Shown here piece by piece: positions 18,697 to 27,208 of a stretch of DNA of 64,000 nt (position 1 is the first letter of the stretch; each line of letters opens with the position of its first letter). Below the pieces are notes generated by a model. That model did no database searches and had not been told where the DNA came from. It was given only the letters and a program-made list of their open reading frames with translations. The position numbers and the translations under genes are program-made. Source of the stretch: an uncultured Lachnospiraceae bacterium (GTDB lineage: Bacteria; Bacillota; Clostridia; Lachnospirales; Lachnospiraceae). The stretch spans positions 1 through 64,000 of the forward strand of contig URCR01000010.1 in assembly GCA_900546325.1 (NCBI GenBank). The letters are read 5' to 3'.

Positions 18697-19224
18697 CTAC
18701 TCTACGCCTTCTACAACTCCGATGTATGGGAGATTTCTATATTTCTGCGCATAATCCAGTCCATATCCCACAACGAATTCATCCGGGATGTTGAATCCTA
18801 CATAGTCTACATTGACATCCATCACTCTTCTCTCCGGTTTATCTAACAGTGTGCAGAGCTTCATGCTGTTTGGATTTCTCTTCTTAAGAATCTCAAGAAG
18901 GTAGGATAATGTACGTCCAGAATCGATAATATCCTCTACGACAAGCACATCTTTTCCTTCCAGGCTTTCATCCAGATCTTTTGCAATCTTGACAACTCCG
19001 CTGGATGCCGTTCCATCTCCATAGCTGCTCACACTCATAAAGTCCATAGAAACCGGAACGGTAATTCTCTTCGCCAGCTCGCACATAAAGAATACACCGC
19101 CTTTGAGTACGCAGATCAGATGTACCTGTTTTCCTTCATAGTCCTTGCTAATCTTTTCTCCTAATTCTCTGATTCTCTTTTCTACTTCTTCTTCTGAAAC
19201 TAATACTTTAATTGTCTCTGCCAT
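18697..19224 (-). CDS. hpt: Hypoxanthine phosphoribosyltransferase
   Basis: Salvages hypoxanthine and guanine to IMP and GMP using PRPP. 175 residues from ATG 19224 (MAETIKVL, with GGAGG in front). The PRPP-binding loop is [14 protein letters not shown], preceded by [11 protein letters not shown] and the flexible-loop [12 protein letters not shown]. The start overlaps the end of tilS by 17 bases, a conserved coupling. Confidence 0.96.
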   Translation of the reverse strand: MAETIKVLVSEEEVEKRIRELGEKISKDYEGKQVHLICVLKGGVFFMCELAKRITVPVSMDFMSVSSYGDGTASSGVVKIAKDLDESLEGKDVLVVEDIIDSGRTLSYLLEILKKRNPNSMKLCTLLDKPERRVMDVNVDYVGFNIPDEFVVGYGLDYAQKYRNLPYIGVVEGVE

Positions 19225-20725
19225 GGCTTTCTCCTCCATCTATTTGTATTTGTAAAATTCTTTTTGTATGTTCGTCTGGTCTCCCGCAAAGGCTCAGGCG
19301 ATGTCCGACTATCCATAATATATGGCTTCCATCTGCAATCAGCAGTATCTCTCCCCGCTCGCCGGCAGGAATCTTCTCATTGATCAGATAGGATTTCAGC
19401 TTCTGCTTCCTTCCCGCACGGTCAATGACAATGTAATCACCCGGTCTTCTTGTTCTCACACACAAATCATTTTTAATTATATCATAATCAAAACAGTTCG
19501 TGTGACTTTTTTGCATATTTCCGGGGTTCTCTGCGAAATCCACCATTCTGCATGTGACCGCCGCGTTCCTCCCCTGTGAAGTCCGGTAATAGACAGTCCC
19601 GGGAATCCGGCATTTCACTTCTTGCCGAAGTTCATCCTCCCGGAGCAGACTCCCGTTTTCCTTGTTTTCTTTCACTTCCCTTTTCTTCTCTTCGTCTGCA
19701 TTCACTTTCTCAAGCATCACACCCTCATATCCCCGCACTGCCCGCATGTTGTATGGAAGCATAATCTGCCTTCCGCACTGCTTTTTAAAGAGCGAGGCAA
19801 CGTCTGCAACATGGACCGCAGACAGATCTTTTGCCTGCCCCGCCACCTCTTCCAGACAGGAAAGCACCGTCATCTCCCTGAGAATCTCTTCTCCGCCCTG
19901 AAATGGTTCTGTGCGGATCAGAAGCTTTCCATCCTTCCGGCTGACACAGCTTTCTTTGAATGCTTCCACCCGCCCCGTCAGAAATTCCTGCACTTTCCGG
20001 AGCTGCTCTGCCGCCTCACTTAAATGCGCTGCTGCACGCGGATTGATCTGTGTTTCCATATAAGGAATGACCCGGTTGCGGATTTTATTGCGTGTATAGT
20101 CTTCTGTCAGATTCGTCTGGTCTGTCTGATACGAAATTCCATTTTGTTCCAGAAATTCTTCGATCTCTCTGCGCTCCAGACAGAGAAGCGGACGCACATA
20201 ATTGCCCCTGACCGGCTTGATTCCTGTCATTCCATTTAGTCCTGTTCCTCTTGCAAGGTTCATCAACAGTGTCTCCGCATTATCATTCTTATGATGTGCC
20301 AGCGCAATCTTTGCCGCTCCGTATCTCTCTGCCGCTTTTGCAAATGCTTCTCTTCTGATATTTCTGCCGGCTTCCTCCATAGATTGTTTCCGCTTTTTTG
20401 CAATTAATTCCAGGTTGCAGTGTACAATTTCCAACGGAATATCCGCCGCCTCACAGAGACTTTGGACAAATCTCTCATCCGCCGCCGCATCCTCACCGCG
20501 AATCCCGTGGTTGACATGCACTGCCGCCAGCTTCACGCCCAGTTCTTTCTGCAGACTGCGCAAAATGAAAAAAAGGCATACCGAATCTGCCCCTCCTGAT
20601 ATGCCTGTGATCACTGTTTCTCCCCGCTCAAACATCCGATGCTCCTGTATGTATGCACGTACCCGCGCGATGATACTATTTTTTTTATATTGATTTTCTG
20701 TTCTCTTTTGCTCTTTCTCAGCCAT
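19208..20725 (-). CDS. tilS: tRNA(Ile)-lysidine synthetase
   Basis: Converts C34 of the CAU-anticodon tRNA-Ile to lysidine so that AUA is read as Ile; an essential cytoplasmic enzyme. 505 residues: PP-loop motif SGGADS at 43-48, HVNHGIRGEDAAADERFV, the HHKNDNAETLLMNLARGTG block, and a C-terminal TilS domain (about 420-500). It is slightly longer than most family members because of an acidic Lys/Glu insert near residues 345-370. A stretch just before the PP-loop could allow a later start, but AAGGAAAG supports 20725. Confidence 0.94.
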   Translation of the reverse strand: MAEKEQKRTENQYKKNSIIARVRAYIQEHRMFERGETVITGISGGADSVCLFFILRSLQKELGVKLAAVHVNHGIRGEDAAADERFVQSLCEAADIPLEIVHCNLELIAKKRKQSMEEAGRNIRREAFAKAAERYGAAKIALAHHKNDNAETLLMNLARGTGLNGMTGIKPVRGNYVRPLLCLERREIEEFLEQNGISYQTDQTNLTEDYTRNKIRNRVIPYMETQINPRAAAHLSEAAEQLRKVQEFLTGRVEAFKESCVSRKDGKLLIRTEPFQGGEEILREMTVLSCLEEVAGQAKDLSAVHVADVASLFKKQCGRQIMLPYNMRAVRGYEGVMLEKVNADEEKKREVKENKENGSLLREDELRQEVKCRIPGTVYYRTSQGRNAAVTCRMVDFAENPGNMQKSHTNCFDYDIIKNDLCVRTRRPGDYIVIDRAGRKQKLKSYLINEKIPAGERGEILLIADGSHILWIVGHRLSLCGRPDEHTKRILQIQIDGGESHGRDN

Positions 20726-20817
20726 ATCTGCTTTCCTTTTCCCTTTTCTTTTGCCTTACTCCCAGCACATTTCCTCTCTATCATACTATGATTATCCGAA
20801 AGAATCCAGTCAGACTT

Positions 20818-22224
20818 CTATCCTTTCCACACCCCCGCCACGAGGACGGTCATGTCATCTTTCGGCGTCTCCCCGGTGAATGCAAGTACCTGATCTAAAA
20901 TGTACTGTGCCATCTCTTTTGGATTGACAAGCTTCATTCCTCCTACAATTGTTTCCATCAGCATCTCCTGCTCCACAACCGGGAGGGCATCCAGCACCCC
21001 GTCTGTCATCATCACGACAAACTCCCCGCTCCGCAGCGTCCGTTTTATCATGTCAATCTCCAGATTATGCAGGACGCCGATCGGAAGGCTTGTCGAAGAT
21101 AACCGTTCCACCCGGTCCCGGTATTTAATAAACGTGGTCGATGCCCCCACCTTCAAAAATTCGCATTCCCCTGTATACAAATCGAAAATACTCATATCCA
21201 CTGTAGAAAAATGGATTTCCTCTCGCCCCATCACAAGCGCCGTGTTGATCATCTGTATCGCCAGTTCCCCGGGAAAACCGGATGTCAGAAGATCTTCCAG
21301 AAGTTCTACGACCATCGCGCTCTCCCGAAATGCCTTCCTGCCCGAGCCCATCCCGTCTGAGAGAGCAGACGCAGCTCTTCCGCCCGGCATCGCCACTTCC
21401 AGAAAGCTGTCACCGGATATCGTATCTCTCCCTTTCCCTATTTTTGCCACCCCCTGCAGGATGTGAAACTGACACGGTTCCATACAGACATAAGGTTCAT
21501 ACTCTTTCCCCAGCATCGTGCGGCTCTGTTCTTCAAATACAAATTTCCTTCCATATGTTTTGGAAATCGTTTGAAGCATCTCCTTTGTCTCCACGCCCAC
21601 ATCCTGCACCGCCTTTGCATTCAAGTGAATTTCATGCTTCCCCCGCTCCGTGCGAAGAAAAGTCATGTCTAACACTTTTACCCCGATTTTCTGCAGCCGT
21701 TTTCGGATTTTTTTCTCCATCCGCACATCGATCAGAATACTGTCTTCAAATTCCTTTGCCGTACTCTTGATCATCTGTGCGAACAGATCCAGCTGTACCG
21801 CACACCCCTCCCGGTTTTTTACGAGCCGGTTTGACCAGAGCATATTTTGTTTTGCCTCATGAAAAACATCTATGAGTGCGCTCTGAAACTTTGGCGCCAT
21901 CACACATTTTTTCTGTAATTTCCGCTTTGTCTCAAGATTCAGTTCTTTCCCATACTCCTCGATGGCGTGAAGAATTTCATATCCCAGCTGGTAGGTATGT
22001 ACATAATCTTCCCCCCAGCACCGCTCCATGTGGTCACATTTTGTACAGACACTCTCTTCCACCTGAAAGAACATCTCCTGCAGTTCATCCTTTGTAAATA
22101 CCTGCTTCTGCCGCTCCAGTTTCAGAAATACCTTCGATAGATGTTCCAGTGAATCCGCAAGTTTTCCGATCTGTACTGCATAAGGCCCCGCAACACCGGC
22201 CTGTCCCATCCCAACCTTCTCCAT
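20818..22224 (-). CDS. spoIIE: SpoIIE-like PP2C phosphatase lacking the membrane domain
   Basis: By position (between divIC and tilS) and sequence this is the SpoIIE phosphatase, which dephosphorylates SpoIIAA to activate sigma-F in the forespore. The 468-residue product holds the cysteine motif CTKCDHMERCW (about 59-69), the regulatory region, and a C-terminal PP2C domain with GDSFLEVAMPGGRAASALSDGMGSG (in part; Asp residues near 275-300) and the metal-site ending TPKDDMTVLVAG. The ten-helix N-terminal membrane domain of B. subtilis SpoIIE (about 320 residues) is absent: GGGGGAG precedes the ATG, and a terminator with no coding sequence lies upstream. It is therefore a soluble form by design, not an obvious truncation. 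Confidence 0.9.
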   Translation of the reverse strand: MEKVGMGQAGVAGPYAVQIGKLADSLEHLSKVFLKLERQKQVFTKDELQEMFFQVEESVCTKCDHMERCWGEDYVHTYQLGYEILHAIEEYGKELNLETKRKLQKKCVMAPKFQSALIDVFHEAKQNMLWSNRLVKNREGCAVQLDLFAQMIKSTAKEFEDSILIDVRMEKKIRKRLQKIGVKVLDMTFLRTERGKHEIHLNAKAVQDVGVETKEMLQTISKTYGRKFVFEEQSRTMLGKEYEPYVCMEPCQFHILQGVAKIGKGRDTISGDSFLEVAMPGGRAASALSDGMGSGRKAFRESAMVVELLEDLLTSGFPGELAIQMINTALVMGREEIHFSTVDMSIFDLYTGECEFLKVGASTTFIKYRDRVERLSSTSLPIGVLHNLEIDMIKRTLRSGEFVVMMTDGVLDALPVVEQEMLMETIVGGMKLVNPKEMAQYILDQVLAFTGETPKDDMTVLVAGVWKG

Positions 22225-22263
22225 TTTTATTCTCCCCCTGTTCGTCCTTTATTTCCCACGGAA

Positions 22264-22301
22264 TAAAAAAACTTTAGGAAATACGGTCATCTCCTAAAGT
22301 T
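22264..22301 (-). terminator. Terminator between divIC and spoIIE
   Basis: On the minus strand AACTTTAGGA pairs with TCCTAAAGTT, followed by TTTTTTT. It ends the HU-to-divIC transcript and implies that spoIIE has its own promoter, matching its need for sporulation-specific expression. Confidence 0.87.
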
Positions 22302-22317
22302 ATCATTCGTAATCTTA

Positions 22318-22644
22318 TTATTTTGTTGGTTTTAATACAATCTCATCTTCATATACAAGTCCAAATTTTTCCTTTGCCACATCTTCTACATAAGCGTCCG
22401 TGCCAACGTAATCTTTGTACTTCTCAATCTCTTTTGTCCTGTCCTTCTCTTCTTTGATCTGATCCTCGAGCTCTGCCTGCTGCTTTTTGTATGCTTCATT
22501 CTTCGCCCGTAATGAGACTCCTCCGACAGATACAAGTACGATCAGCAACATAATCACGGAACTGATCAGCACCATACTTCTCCTGTGCGCCCGCATTCTC
22601 TGCCGCTGCTGTCTTGTACGACTTTTTTCTTTGATATGTTTCAT
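22318..22644 (-). CDS. divIC: Septum formation initiator DivIC/FtsB family protein
   Basis: A 108-residue bitopic division protein: a basic cytoplasmic N-terminus, one membrane helix at about 25-45, and a coiled coil (about 48-80, with repeated Lys/Glu heptads) before the conserved C-terminal block AKEKFGLVYEDEIVL. It pairs with FtsL at the divisome. Its place between yabQ and spoIIE is as in Bacillus and clostridia. Confidence 0.93.
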   Translation of the reverse strand: MKHIKEKSRTRQQRQRMRAHRRSMVLISSVIMLLIVLVSVGGVSLRAKNEAYKKQQAELEDQIKEEKDRTKEIEKYKDYVGTDAYVEDVAKEKFGLVYEDEIVLKPTK

Positions 22645-22696
22645 TACTGTTACCCACCTTTGTATGTGTGTATTTCCAGACTACTATAAAGCCATT

Positions 22697-23026
22697 CTAA
22701 TGGGTTTCCCCCTTTTTTTCAATACTTTTCTTGATTTTTTTGTATATTTTCCCAATCTGCGAGAACACGAAAGCAAACAAAACAACCCCCGCAAATGTCC
22801 CTGTCACGAAGAACCACCGGATACTTCCATCACTCGTAAGATAAATCTGCACGGACAGATACAGGCTGATTCCGATCCAGTAAAACAGATCTTCCAGCGT
22901 CACTGCCGTCAGATTGTGCGGCAGGATTCTTCTGAAGATACGGATGATGTCGTAAATCCCCATGACGACAAATCCTGACAAAACTGCCTGAATAAAAATA
23001 TTTACTTCCTCCCCGATTCCAGACAT
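22697..23026 (-). CDS. yabQ: Spore cortex biosynthesis protein YabQ
   Basis: A 109-residue membrane protein needed for the spore cortex in Bacillus. It has about three to four hydrophobic segments (approximately 9-30, 41-60, 70-90) and the family pattern LSGFVVMGIYDIIRIFRR near the start with LEDLFYWI in the middle. It is shorter than the B. subtilis protein, as is usual in clostridia. It starts eight bases after yabP and is expected to be transcribed in the mother cell. Confidence 0.93.
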   Translation of the reverse strand: MSGIGEEVNIFIQAVLSGFVVMGIYDIIRIFRRILPHNLTAVTLEDLFYWIGISLYLSVQIYLTSDGSIRWFFVTGTFAGVVLFAFVFSQIGKIYKKIKKSIEKKGETH

Positions 23027-23034
23027 AGCCGCAC

Positions 23035-23331
23035 CTATTTAAACAGTTTGGAAAAGAAGTTTTCTCCCTGCTTTGCGGCACTCTGGCTGATATCCGAGTA
23101 GGCGATACTGTCAATATGACCTGCCAGATCTACCTCCCCCTTTTCCACACTCAGCCGGTTCACATGGAGATCTTTCCCCTTCACCATAAGCATCCCTTGT
23201 TCTGTCTCAAGCAGTATCTCATTTAAATCAAAGGAAAGCACATCCAGCACACCTGTCACCGCACTTGTCTTCCGGTTATTGATAACTAATTTATGAGGCT
23301 TTTGTACCTGTCTTTCTTCCACTATACCCAC
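23035..23331 (-). CDS. yabP: Sporulation protein YabP
   Basis: A small (about 98-residue) YabP/YqfC family protein, a mother-cell spore cortex factor. Family marks are KPHKLVINNR, TGVLDVLSFDLNEILLETEQG, and KGKDLHVNRLSVEKGEVDLAGHI (in part). The start is uncertain between GTG codons at 23331 and 23322; the second gives MVEERQ, closer to family starts. It is followed directly by yabQ. Confidence 0.92.
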   Translation of the reverse strand: MGIVEERQVQKPHKLVINNRKTSAVTGVLDVLSFDLNEILLETEQGMLMVKGKDLHVNRLSVEKGEVDLAGHIDSIAYSDISQSAAKQGENFFSKLFK

Positions 23332-23403
23332 AACCTTTCTATCTATGATCAGTACGTCTTCTTTCTCTCAATTATATGAAAGGTTGTTCGCATTTATGAT
23401 GAT

Positions 23404-23643
23404 TTACAGATACTTAAATAAATCTTTCGCCTCTTCTTTCTTGGTCGTATCCTGAATTGCAAGCACCTCGACCTTCACTGTCTTTGTCCCGAACTGGATT
23501 TCAATGACATCCCCCGGCTTTACTTTTACAGAAGCTTTTGCCACAGTTCCATTTACAAGGACACGTCCCGCGTCACATGCCTCATTGGCAACTGTTCTTC
23601 TCTTGATCAATCTGGAAACCTTTAAAAATTTGTCTAATCTCAT
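23404..23643 (-). CDS. rqcP: S4-domain RNA-binding protein RqcP (YabO/Hsp15 family)
   Basis: A 79-residue S4 protein. The domain covers residues 1-60 (MRLDKFLKVSRLIKRRTVAN, then the Gly-rich turn GRVLVNG). In B. subtilis RqcP binds stalled 50S subunits with RqcH and supports C-terminal alanine tailing in ribosome rescue. It lies between HU and yabP, the canonical place. AGGAGGAAAAG precedes the ATG. Confidence 0.94.
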   Translation of the reverse strand: MRLDKFLKVSRLIKRRTVANEACDAGRVLVNGTVAKASVKVKPGDVIEIQFGTKTVKVEVLAIQDTTKKEEAKDLFKYL

Positions 23644-23731
23644 CTTCTTTTCCTCCTATAAAAAGATTGCGGATTGCCTCGCCCAGTATATTTTGGCTGC
23701 ATAGAATTCCGAAGAAATTTCCATATGTAAT

Positions 23732-23765
23732 AAAGAACTGCCGCAGATCCCGCAGCAGTTCTTCT
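23732..23765 (-). terminator. Terminator after the HU gene
   Basis: On the minus strand GAACTGCTGCGG pairs with CTGCGGCAGTTC around GAT, followed by TTTATT. HU read-through would feed the rqcP-yabP-yabQ-divIC genes. Confidence 0.83.
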
Positions 23766-23797
23766 CTTCTATTGCTTATTTGATTGTCTATCTGAAC

Positions 23798-24073
23798 TTA
23801 TGCATTTACAGCATCTTTTAATGCTTTACCGGCTTTGAATTTCGGAGCTTTGCATGCAGCGATCATCATTGTTTCTTTTGTATGAGGGTTTCTTCCTTCT
23901 CTTGCTGCTCTTTCTGTCACTTCAAAAGTACCGAATCCTACTAACTGTACTTTCTCACCTTTTTTCAGTTCTTCTGTTACAACGTCTACAAAAGCTTTTA
24001 ATACTTTCTCAGAGTCTTTCTTAGATACTTCTGCTGCTTCAGCAACTGCTGCGATTAATTCTGTTTTGTTCAT
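23798..24073 (-). CDS. hup: HU family DNA-binding protein
   Basis: A 91-residue histone-like protein that bends and compacts DNA as a dimer. The full family pattern is present: [20 protein letters not shown], the core [22 protein letters not shown] (in part), and the beta-arm region ending [13 protein letters not shown] strong promoter and ribosome binding site fit its high expression. Confidence 0.97.
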   Translation of the reverse strand: MNKTELIAAVAEAAEVSKKDSEKVLKAFVDVVTEELKKGEKVQLVGFGTFEVTERAAREGRNPHTKETMMIAACKAPKFKAGKALKDAVNA

Positions 24074-24189
24074 GAATATGTTCCTCCTCTAATTTAGCTA
24101 TAGAATATATGAAATATATAGATTCTATCCTTGTTGAAGGGCCGTTACCTCTCCATTTACGGGCTTTCTGCCCTTATTGTACTGTTATA

Positions 24190-24218
24190 GTTATAACTGT
24201 TTCCCTATTGTTTGTCAA
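24190..24218 (-). promoter_or_regulatory. Strong sigma-A promoter of the HU gene
   Basis: On the minus strand TTGACA (24213-24218, perfect) and TATAAC (24190-24195) are 17 bases apart. The transcript would have a leader of about 110 bases containing a small GGGC-agaaa-GCCC hairpin and an AGAAT..ATTCT hairpin that may affect stability; no riboswitch class is recognised. Confidence 0.8.
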
Positions 24219-24306
24219 GGAATTTTTCGTGTTTTTGGCGTCCCGGGACATGTTTCAGACACCCGTCGGTTCTTTTCCCGCAATACTTGTTGATAATTAG
24301 CCTTCG

Positions 24307-26040
24307 CTATAACATTTTTTCAATCATTTCCAGCACAGATGCTCCCATTTTTGCAGAAATCTCGTCCGCATTTTCCAGTGAATTTCCCTTGATTCCATAG
24401 TAGAACTTCACTTTCGGCTCTGTACCGGAAGGACGTACACATACCCACGCATCATTTTCTAATTCATAGTAGAGTACGTTGGAAGCAGGAAGTCCTGTAT
24501 CACTTGTCTCTCCTGTCCCCAGGTCTTTGATCGTGCCTGCCTTGTAATCCCTTGCTCTTTGCACCTTATATCCTCCGATCTCTGCCGGCGGCTCCTTGCG
24601 CAGTGTCTCAAGGATATTCTGGATCTTCTCCAGTCCCTCGATTCCTTTCAGCGTGATGGACTGGATATCGTCTTTGTAATAACCGTATTTCTCATACATG
24701 TCGATCATGGCATCCCAGAGTGTCTTTCCGAGTGTCTTGTAGTATGCTGCCGCCTCGCACAGTGCCATTGTGGCAACGACTGCATCTTTATCTCTCGCAT
24801 AAGTACCGATCAGGCATCCATAACTTTCTTCAAATCCAAAGAGATACGTTCCTTTTCCTGTCTTTTCAAATTCGAGGATCTGCTGTCCGATGAACTTAAA
24901 TCCGGTCAGCACATCGATCAGCTTCACACCATAGCTCTCTGCAATCGCCTTTGCCATGTTGGATGTCACGATGGATTTGATCAGGCAGCCGTCCTCCGGG
25001 AGACCTTTGACTGCTTCTCTCTGGCTGATCTCATAGTCTGCGAGAAGGCATCCGGACATATTTCCGGTCAGTACTTTGTACTCTCCTGACTTTGTGTCCT
25101 TTACATAGACACCCAGACGATCCGCATCCGGGTCCGTCGCAAGGACAAGATCTGCATCTACCTCTTCTGCAAGCTTTAATCCAAGTTCAAATGCTTCTCT
25201 CGCTTCCGGATTCGGATAAGATACCGTCGGGAACTCTCCGTCCGGCAGTTCCTGTTCTTTGACCACATAGACATTCTCAAATCCAAGTTCTTTTAAAATG
25301 CGTCTCACCGGAATATTCCCTGTTCCGTGAAGCGGACTGTATACGATCTTTAGTTCTTTGTTCATCTGATCGATCGCATCCTGGTGAAGGACCTGCTTCT
25401 TTAATTCTTCCATGTAAGCATCATCGACTGCCGCTCCGATTACCTCATAAAGTCCGGCTTCCTTTGCCTCCTCAAGATTCATCGTCTTCACTGCAGCATA
25501 ATCTGTCACTGCCTCGACTTCTGCCATGATTCCGGTATCATGCGGCGGTGTGATCTGCGCACCGTCTTCCCAGTATACCTTATATCCGTTATATTCCGGT
25601 GGATTGTGGCTTGCGGTAATGTTGATTCCGGCGATACAGTTCAATTTTCTCACTGCAAAAGAAAGCTCCGGTGTCGGGCGGAGTGACTCAAATACATACG
25701 CCTTGATCCCGTTTGCCGCAAGACAGCGTGCCGACTCGTCCGCAAATTCCGGTGACATCCGTCTGGAATCGTATGCGATCGCAACTCCTCTGTCTCCTGC
25801 TCCGTTCTTCAAAATATAATTTGCCAGTCCCTGTGTTGCCTTTCTGACTGTATAAATATTCATCCGGTTCGTACCTGCCCCGATCACTCCGCGAAGTCCT
25901 GCAGTTCCAAATTCCAGATCTTTATAAAAGCGTTCTTTGATCTCATTATCGTTCTCTTTGATCGCTGTGAGTTCGGCTTTTGTGTCTGCATCAAAATAAT
26001 CGTTCTCCAGCCATTCTCTGTATCTTTCCTGATAATCCAT
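24307..26040 (-). CDS. pgcA: Phosphoglucomutase/phosphomannomutase (phosphohexomutase family)
   Basis: Interconverts hexose 6- and 1-phosphates; the likely main role is glucose-6-P to glucose-1-P feeding glycogen (glgC/glgD are in the window) and UDP-glucose. 577 residues from ATG 26040, where AGGAGG lies just before it. The phosphoserine loop is TASHNPPEYNG, the metal loop is ATDPDADRLG, the sugar-binding loop is GFEESYG, and the phosphate-binding C-terminal loop is RPSGTEPKVKFYY. The length fits PgcA-type mutases. Confidence 0.94.
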   Translation of the reverse strand: MDYQERYREWLENDYFDADTKAELTAIKENDNEIKERFYKDLEFGTAGLRGVIGAGTNRMNIYTVRKATQGLANYILKNGAGDRGVAIAYDSRRMSPEFADESARCLAANGIKAYVFESLRPTPELSFAVRKLNCIAGINITASHNPPEYNGYKVYWEDGAQITPPHDTGIMAEVEAVTDYAAVKTMNLEEAKEAGLYEVIGAAVDDAYMEELKKQVLHQDAIDQMNKELKIVYSPLHGTGNIPVRRILKELGFENVYVVKEQELPDGEFPTVSYPNPEAREAFELGLKLAEEVDADLVLATDPDADRLGVYVKDTKSGEYKVLTGNMSGCLLADYEISQREAVKGLPEDGCLIKSIVTSNMAKAIAESYGVKLIDVLTGFKFIGQQILEFEKTGKGTYLFGFEESYGCLIGTYARDKDAVVATMALCEAAAYYKTLGKTLWDAMIDMYEKYGYYKDDIQSITLKGIEGLEKIQNILETLRKEPPAEIGGYKVQRARDYKAGTIKDLGTGETSDTGLPASNVLYYELENDAWVCVRPSGTEPKVKFYYGIKGNSLENADEISAKMGASVLEMIEKML

Positions 26041-26086
26041 TCTGGTACCTCCTAATCTCACTTTTTATCTATTATACAACACGTTA

Positions 26087-27082
26087 CTATAAATGAAAAG
26101 AAAATAAATCTTTCAAAAACTGATTCTTCTTTTCTGTCTGTTCAATGGATATCTGTAATTTTTCCACACTTTTCTCCGGTATCCATGCCTTGTTTGAGTG
26201 GTAGTAACTATTTGCGACTTTCCAGAACTTCTCCGGATAAGCAAGCCGTACTGCAAGATAATCCTGCTCTTCCCTGCTGATCGTCTTCTCCTTGCCATAC
26301 GCCTCCAGAAGCATATTTCCGATGCGCTCATTCCATTGACATTTCTCCATGACTTTTCTCAGAAAATAATAGAAGTCTGCCATCTGTATCTCCTCCCGGA
26401 AATGCTCAAAATTCGTCGTCGCCACTCCCCGGTATGTCATCAGCACATTGTGGTAGTTATAATCCCCGTGGATCAATGTACGTTCTCTCTTACTTTTCTG
26501 TCTAAGCATCTCATAGCTGTCTGTCTCCAGCTTTCTGACAACTTCTTCGCCGAGTGCATGCTGATGTTCGAACTCCTTTAAGTACAGCAGCTCAAATTCG
26601 CCTTTTCCTACTTTTTTTCGAATAAATGCACGGACCTTCCTCAGTTCCCTGTTATGTCTCTGATACTCCTCTTTCAGGTCATGCTCTCTTGCGGCAGTTC
26701 CCTCTTCCAAAATATCCTCACCGCACATCAGCTTGTGAAGGTGTGCTAAGTTTGCCGCAGCGCTGCAGAGTTCCTCCTCATTTCTCACATCACACTCTCT
26801 TCCCCCATACCAGCGTTTCAATATGTATTTCGTCTGGTCCGGAGCGCTTGTCACATATTCGCCCTCCTTGTTCGGAACAATCGCATCTACCAGTCCATAC
26901 CCCTTTCCCTCGAGCTCATGACACAGTTTATATAAAAGAGGCACTCGCTTCTCTGAAAAAGTAAGTTCTTTCAATAAAAGCATGCCCCTGTCTGTATCGC
27001 ATAAAACGGCACCTCTTGTCTTCCGGGTGCCTTTTACTTCTATATGATACTGTTCCAATACATCTGTTTCAAAATCCTTCAT
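26087..27082 (-). CDS. CotS-like spore coat kinase-fold protein
   Basis: 331 residues of the CotS/YutH family, which has the aminoglycoside phosphotransferase/choline kinase fold and is tied to spore coat in Bacillus. The catalytic-loop motif is kept as LIHGDYNYHN (about 202-211), but the usual DFD metal-binding motif after it reads NFE (TTNFEHF), so phosphotransfer activity is doubtful. The ATP-lobe lysine may be Lys88 in KYILKRWYGG. It is encoded 47 bases before the mutase in the same direction. Confidence 0.85.
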   Translation of the reverse strand: MKDFETDVLEQYHIEVKGTRKTRGAVLCDTDRGMLLLKELTFSEKRVPLLYKLCHELEGKGYGLVDAIVPNKEGEYVTSAPDQTKYILKRWYGGRECDVRNEEELCSAAANLAHLHKLMCGEDILEEGTAAREHDLKEEYQRHNRELRKVRAFIRKKVGKGEFELLYLKEFEHQHALGEEVVRKLETDSYEMLRQKSKRERTLIHGDYNYHNVLMTYRGVATTNFEHFREEIQMADFYYFLRKVMEKCQWNERIGNMLLEAYGKEKTISREEQDYLAVRLAYPEKFWKVANSYYHSNKAWIPEKSVEKLQISIEQTEKKNQFLKDLFSFHL

Positions 27083-27208
27083 AACTGCCCCCTATAATCA
27101 TTTTTCCCGCTGCTGCTTTCACAGTAACTTTGATTTTCTCTCTAGCCTATGATTTTTCGGACAGAAGTATGATTCTTTTTCTAAAATTTATGAAACAAGT
27201 TTTGCACA

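Noticed and set aside
24559..25089. 176-residue plus-strand ORF
   Set aside because: Antisense to the phosphohexomutase gene with no ribosome binding site; a shadow of a well-supported gene.
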